Source: Kiloniellaceae bacterium (GTDB lineage Bacteria; Pseudomonadota; Alphaproteobacteria; Kiloniellales; Kiloniellaceae). Taken from it: 13,806 nucleotides of DNA. The notes beneath the pieces were generated by a model. It ran no database searches. It saw only the letters and a program-made list of their open reading frames with translations, and had not been told where the DNA came from. A program made the translations under genes and the position numbers. Where the stretch lies: the NCBI GenBank assembly GCA_028280915.1, contig JANQKX010000339.1, positions 1 through 13,806 of the forward strand, read 5' to 3'. Shown piece by piece: positions 12,931 to 13,806 of this stretch. Positions within the stretch are counted from its first letter, which is position 1; each line of letters opens with the position of its first letter.

Positions 12931-13806
12931 TCAGATCGAAGCGCCGACTTTCATGCCTTCGTAGACGGCTTCTTCGGCCGTCCGGGGCGAAAGGCAGTCA
13001 CCGATCCGATGGATGATTTGGCCGTTTCTGCCGACGTTGTCGAAGCTGTCGTCTTGGAGGTAGTGATCGCAGATGACGACCGTGTCTACACCGTCGTAGA
13101 TCACCGGCTCGTCGCTGGCGGTGTGAGCGAAATAGGCGCTATCGCCATCCACACCGAAGAGGCGGCGGTAGGCCTGGGTGGTGACCCCGAGAGCGTCGAG
13201 TTTGCCGAGCCATTGGTCGCGCAAATAGGATTGCAGGGCTTGCCCAGGCATGTGACAGCTGGTCATGAAACGCACGAAATGCCCCTGTGTCGCCAGTAGT
13301 TCCGCGATCCCCAGGCCAATCCAATCGCCCCGCCGGTCGGCGATCACCACGTTGGTACCGATGTTGGGATTGCCGGAGAGGATCGAGGTGGCCTCCACCA
13401 CATGAGCATCATCGCCGATCTCCATATTAAAGGGACGGGGACCCGCCCCAGTGGCAATGATGACAACCTGGGCATCGAGTCCATTTAGGCTATTGGGATC
13501 GATCGAAACACCGGCCCTCACCTCGACACCGGCCAGTTCCATTTCCCGCTCGAAGTTCGTGATGATGCTGCCAAACTCGGTGCGGCCCGGCAGCAATTGG
13601 GCAAGCCGGGCCTGTCCGCCTAGTCTGGGCTCTCGTTCATACAGCGTGACGGCATGGCCTCGGGCCGCCGCGACCATGGCGGCCTTCATGCCGCCGGGAC
13701 CGCCACCGATGACGGCCACTCTCTTGGGGTTGTTGGTGATGGGATGGCTGCCGAATTTGAGCTCACGGCCGGTTTCCGGGTGTTGAATGCAGGAAATGGC
13801 GGCGTC
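12931..13806 (-). CDS. TMADH-like flavoprotein 2, C-terminal FAD/NAD-like domains (runs off right edge)
   Basis: The 291 residues visible are the C-terminal half of a TMADH/DgcA/dienoyl-CoA-reductase-type protein; the frame is open to the edge and the catalytic barrel lies outside. The first residues include CIQHP (6-10); this Cys matches the fourth ligand of the 4Fe-4S cluster. Next comes the dinucleotide-binding motif VAVIGGGPGGMKAA (30-43), then LYEREPRLGGQARL and VVIIATGAGPRPF. A second nucleotide-fold region follows (NVVIADRRGDWIGLGIAELLATQGH in part), and the end reads IGDCLSPRTAEEAVYEG, a typical family ending. An in-frame GTG at 13719 lies inside the Rossmann strand and is not a true start. 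It is not the missing half of the flavoprotein at the left edge, being about 12 kb away; the two are separate family members. It is convergent with the transporter operon. Confidence 0.9.
   Translation of the reverse strand, partial: DAAISCIQHPETGRELKFGSHPITNNPKRVAVIGGGPGGMKAAMVAAARGHAVTLYEREPRLGGQARLAQLLPGRTEFGSIITNFEREMELAGVEVRAGVSIDPNSLNGLDAQVVIIATGAGPRPFNMEIGDDAHVVEATSILSGNPNIGTNVVIADRRGDWIGLGIAELLATQGHFVRFMTSCHMPGQALQSYLRDQWLGKLDALGVTTQAYRRLFGVDGDSAYFAHTASDEPVIYDGVDTVVICDHYLQDDSFDNVGRNGQIIHRIGDCLSPRTAEEAVYEGMKVGASI

Noticed and set aside
1..13806. The left and right flavoprotein fragments as two halves of one split gene
   Set aside because: They are about 12 kb apart, both run off the window edges with open frames, and no mobile element separates them. 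Two family members is the simpler reading.
1..13806. CRISPR array, tRNA/rRNA genes, transposases, phage or toxin-antitoxin genes
   Set aside because: I saw no spaced repeat arrays, no cloverleaf or rRNA-like sequence and no matching protein motifs on either strand.

Overview
This 13.8 kb window is gene-dense bacterial DNA of clearly elevated GC content. It reads as one catabolic island built around a sugar-type (CUT2/RbsABC-like) ABC importer. The protein families suggest a proteobacterium, most likely an alphaproteobacterium: a GlxA/GbdR-like AraC regulator, TMADH-like flavoenzymes, and strictosidine-synthase-like (SSL, SMP-30-type) lactonases. That placement is inference from family content; there is no rRNA or other phylogenetic marker here.

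Left half (minus strand, read right to left from about 5.8 kb): a classical SDR oxidoreductase (5779-5012) is coupled by an ATGA overlap to an extended-SDR, NAD-dependent epimerase/dehydratase-like protein (5015-4113). A probable terminator and a 220-bp regulatory spacer follow. Then come an AraC-family regulator with a GATase1-like sensor domain (3892-2879), a ThDP-dependent enzyme of the acetolactate synthase superfamily (2742-1045), and, 8 nt downstream, a flavoprotein related to trimethylamine/dimethylamine dehydrogenase (1036 to beyond the left edge).

Right half (plus strand, 6039-12910): a five-gene transporter operon. It holds permease 1, a periplasmic binding protein, permease 2 fused in frame to an SSL domain, a second SSL-family protein, and a double-domain ATPase coupled by an ATGA overlap. 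A second TMADH-like flavoprotein (C-terminal part only) enters from the right on the minus strand and converges with the ATPase gene 20 bp away.

The two divergent operons share a 259-bp intergenic region (5780-6038) with a 24-bp near-palindrome and an overlapping 9-bp inverted repeat. The spacer upstream of the AraC gene carries another 24-bp dyad and a 21-bp-spaced direct repeat. Working model (inference): a small polyhydroxylated or lactone-containing, possibly N-methylated, compound is imported, hydrolysed at the membrane by the permease-tethered SSL domain, oxidised by the SDRs and TMADH-like flavoproteins, and cleaved by the ThDP enzyme. The substrate cannot be named from sequence.

The most unusual items are the permease-lactonase fusion and its stand-alone SSL partner, in which all the expected metal-ligand positions appear replaced. 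I see no tRNA, rRNA, CRISPR array, insertion sequence or phage gene, and no gene-free stretch longer than 300 bases.
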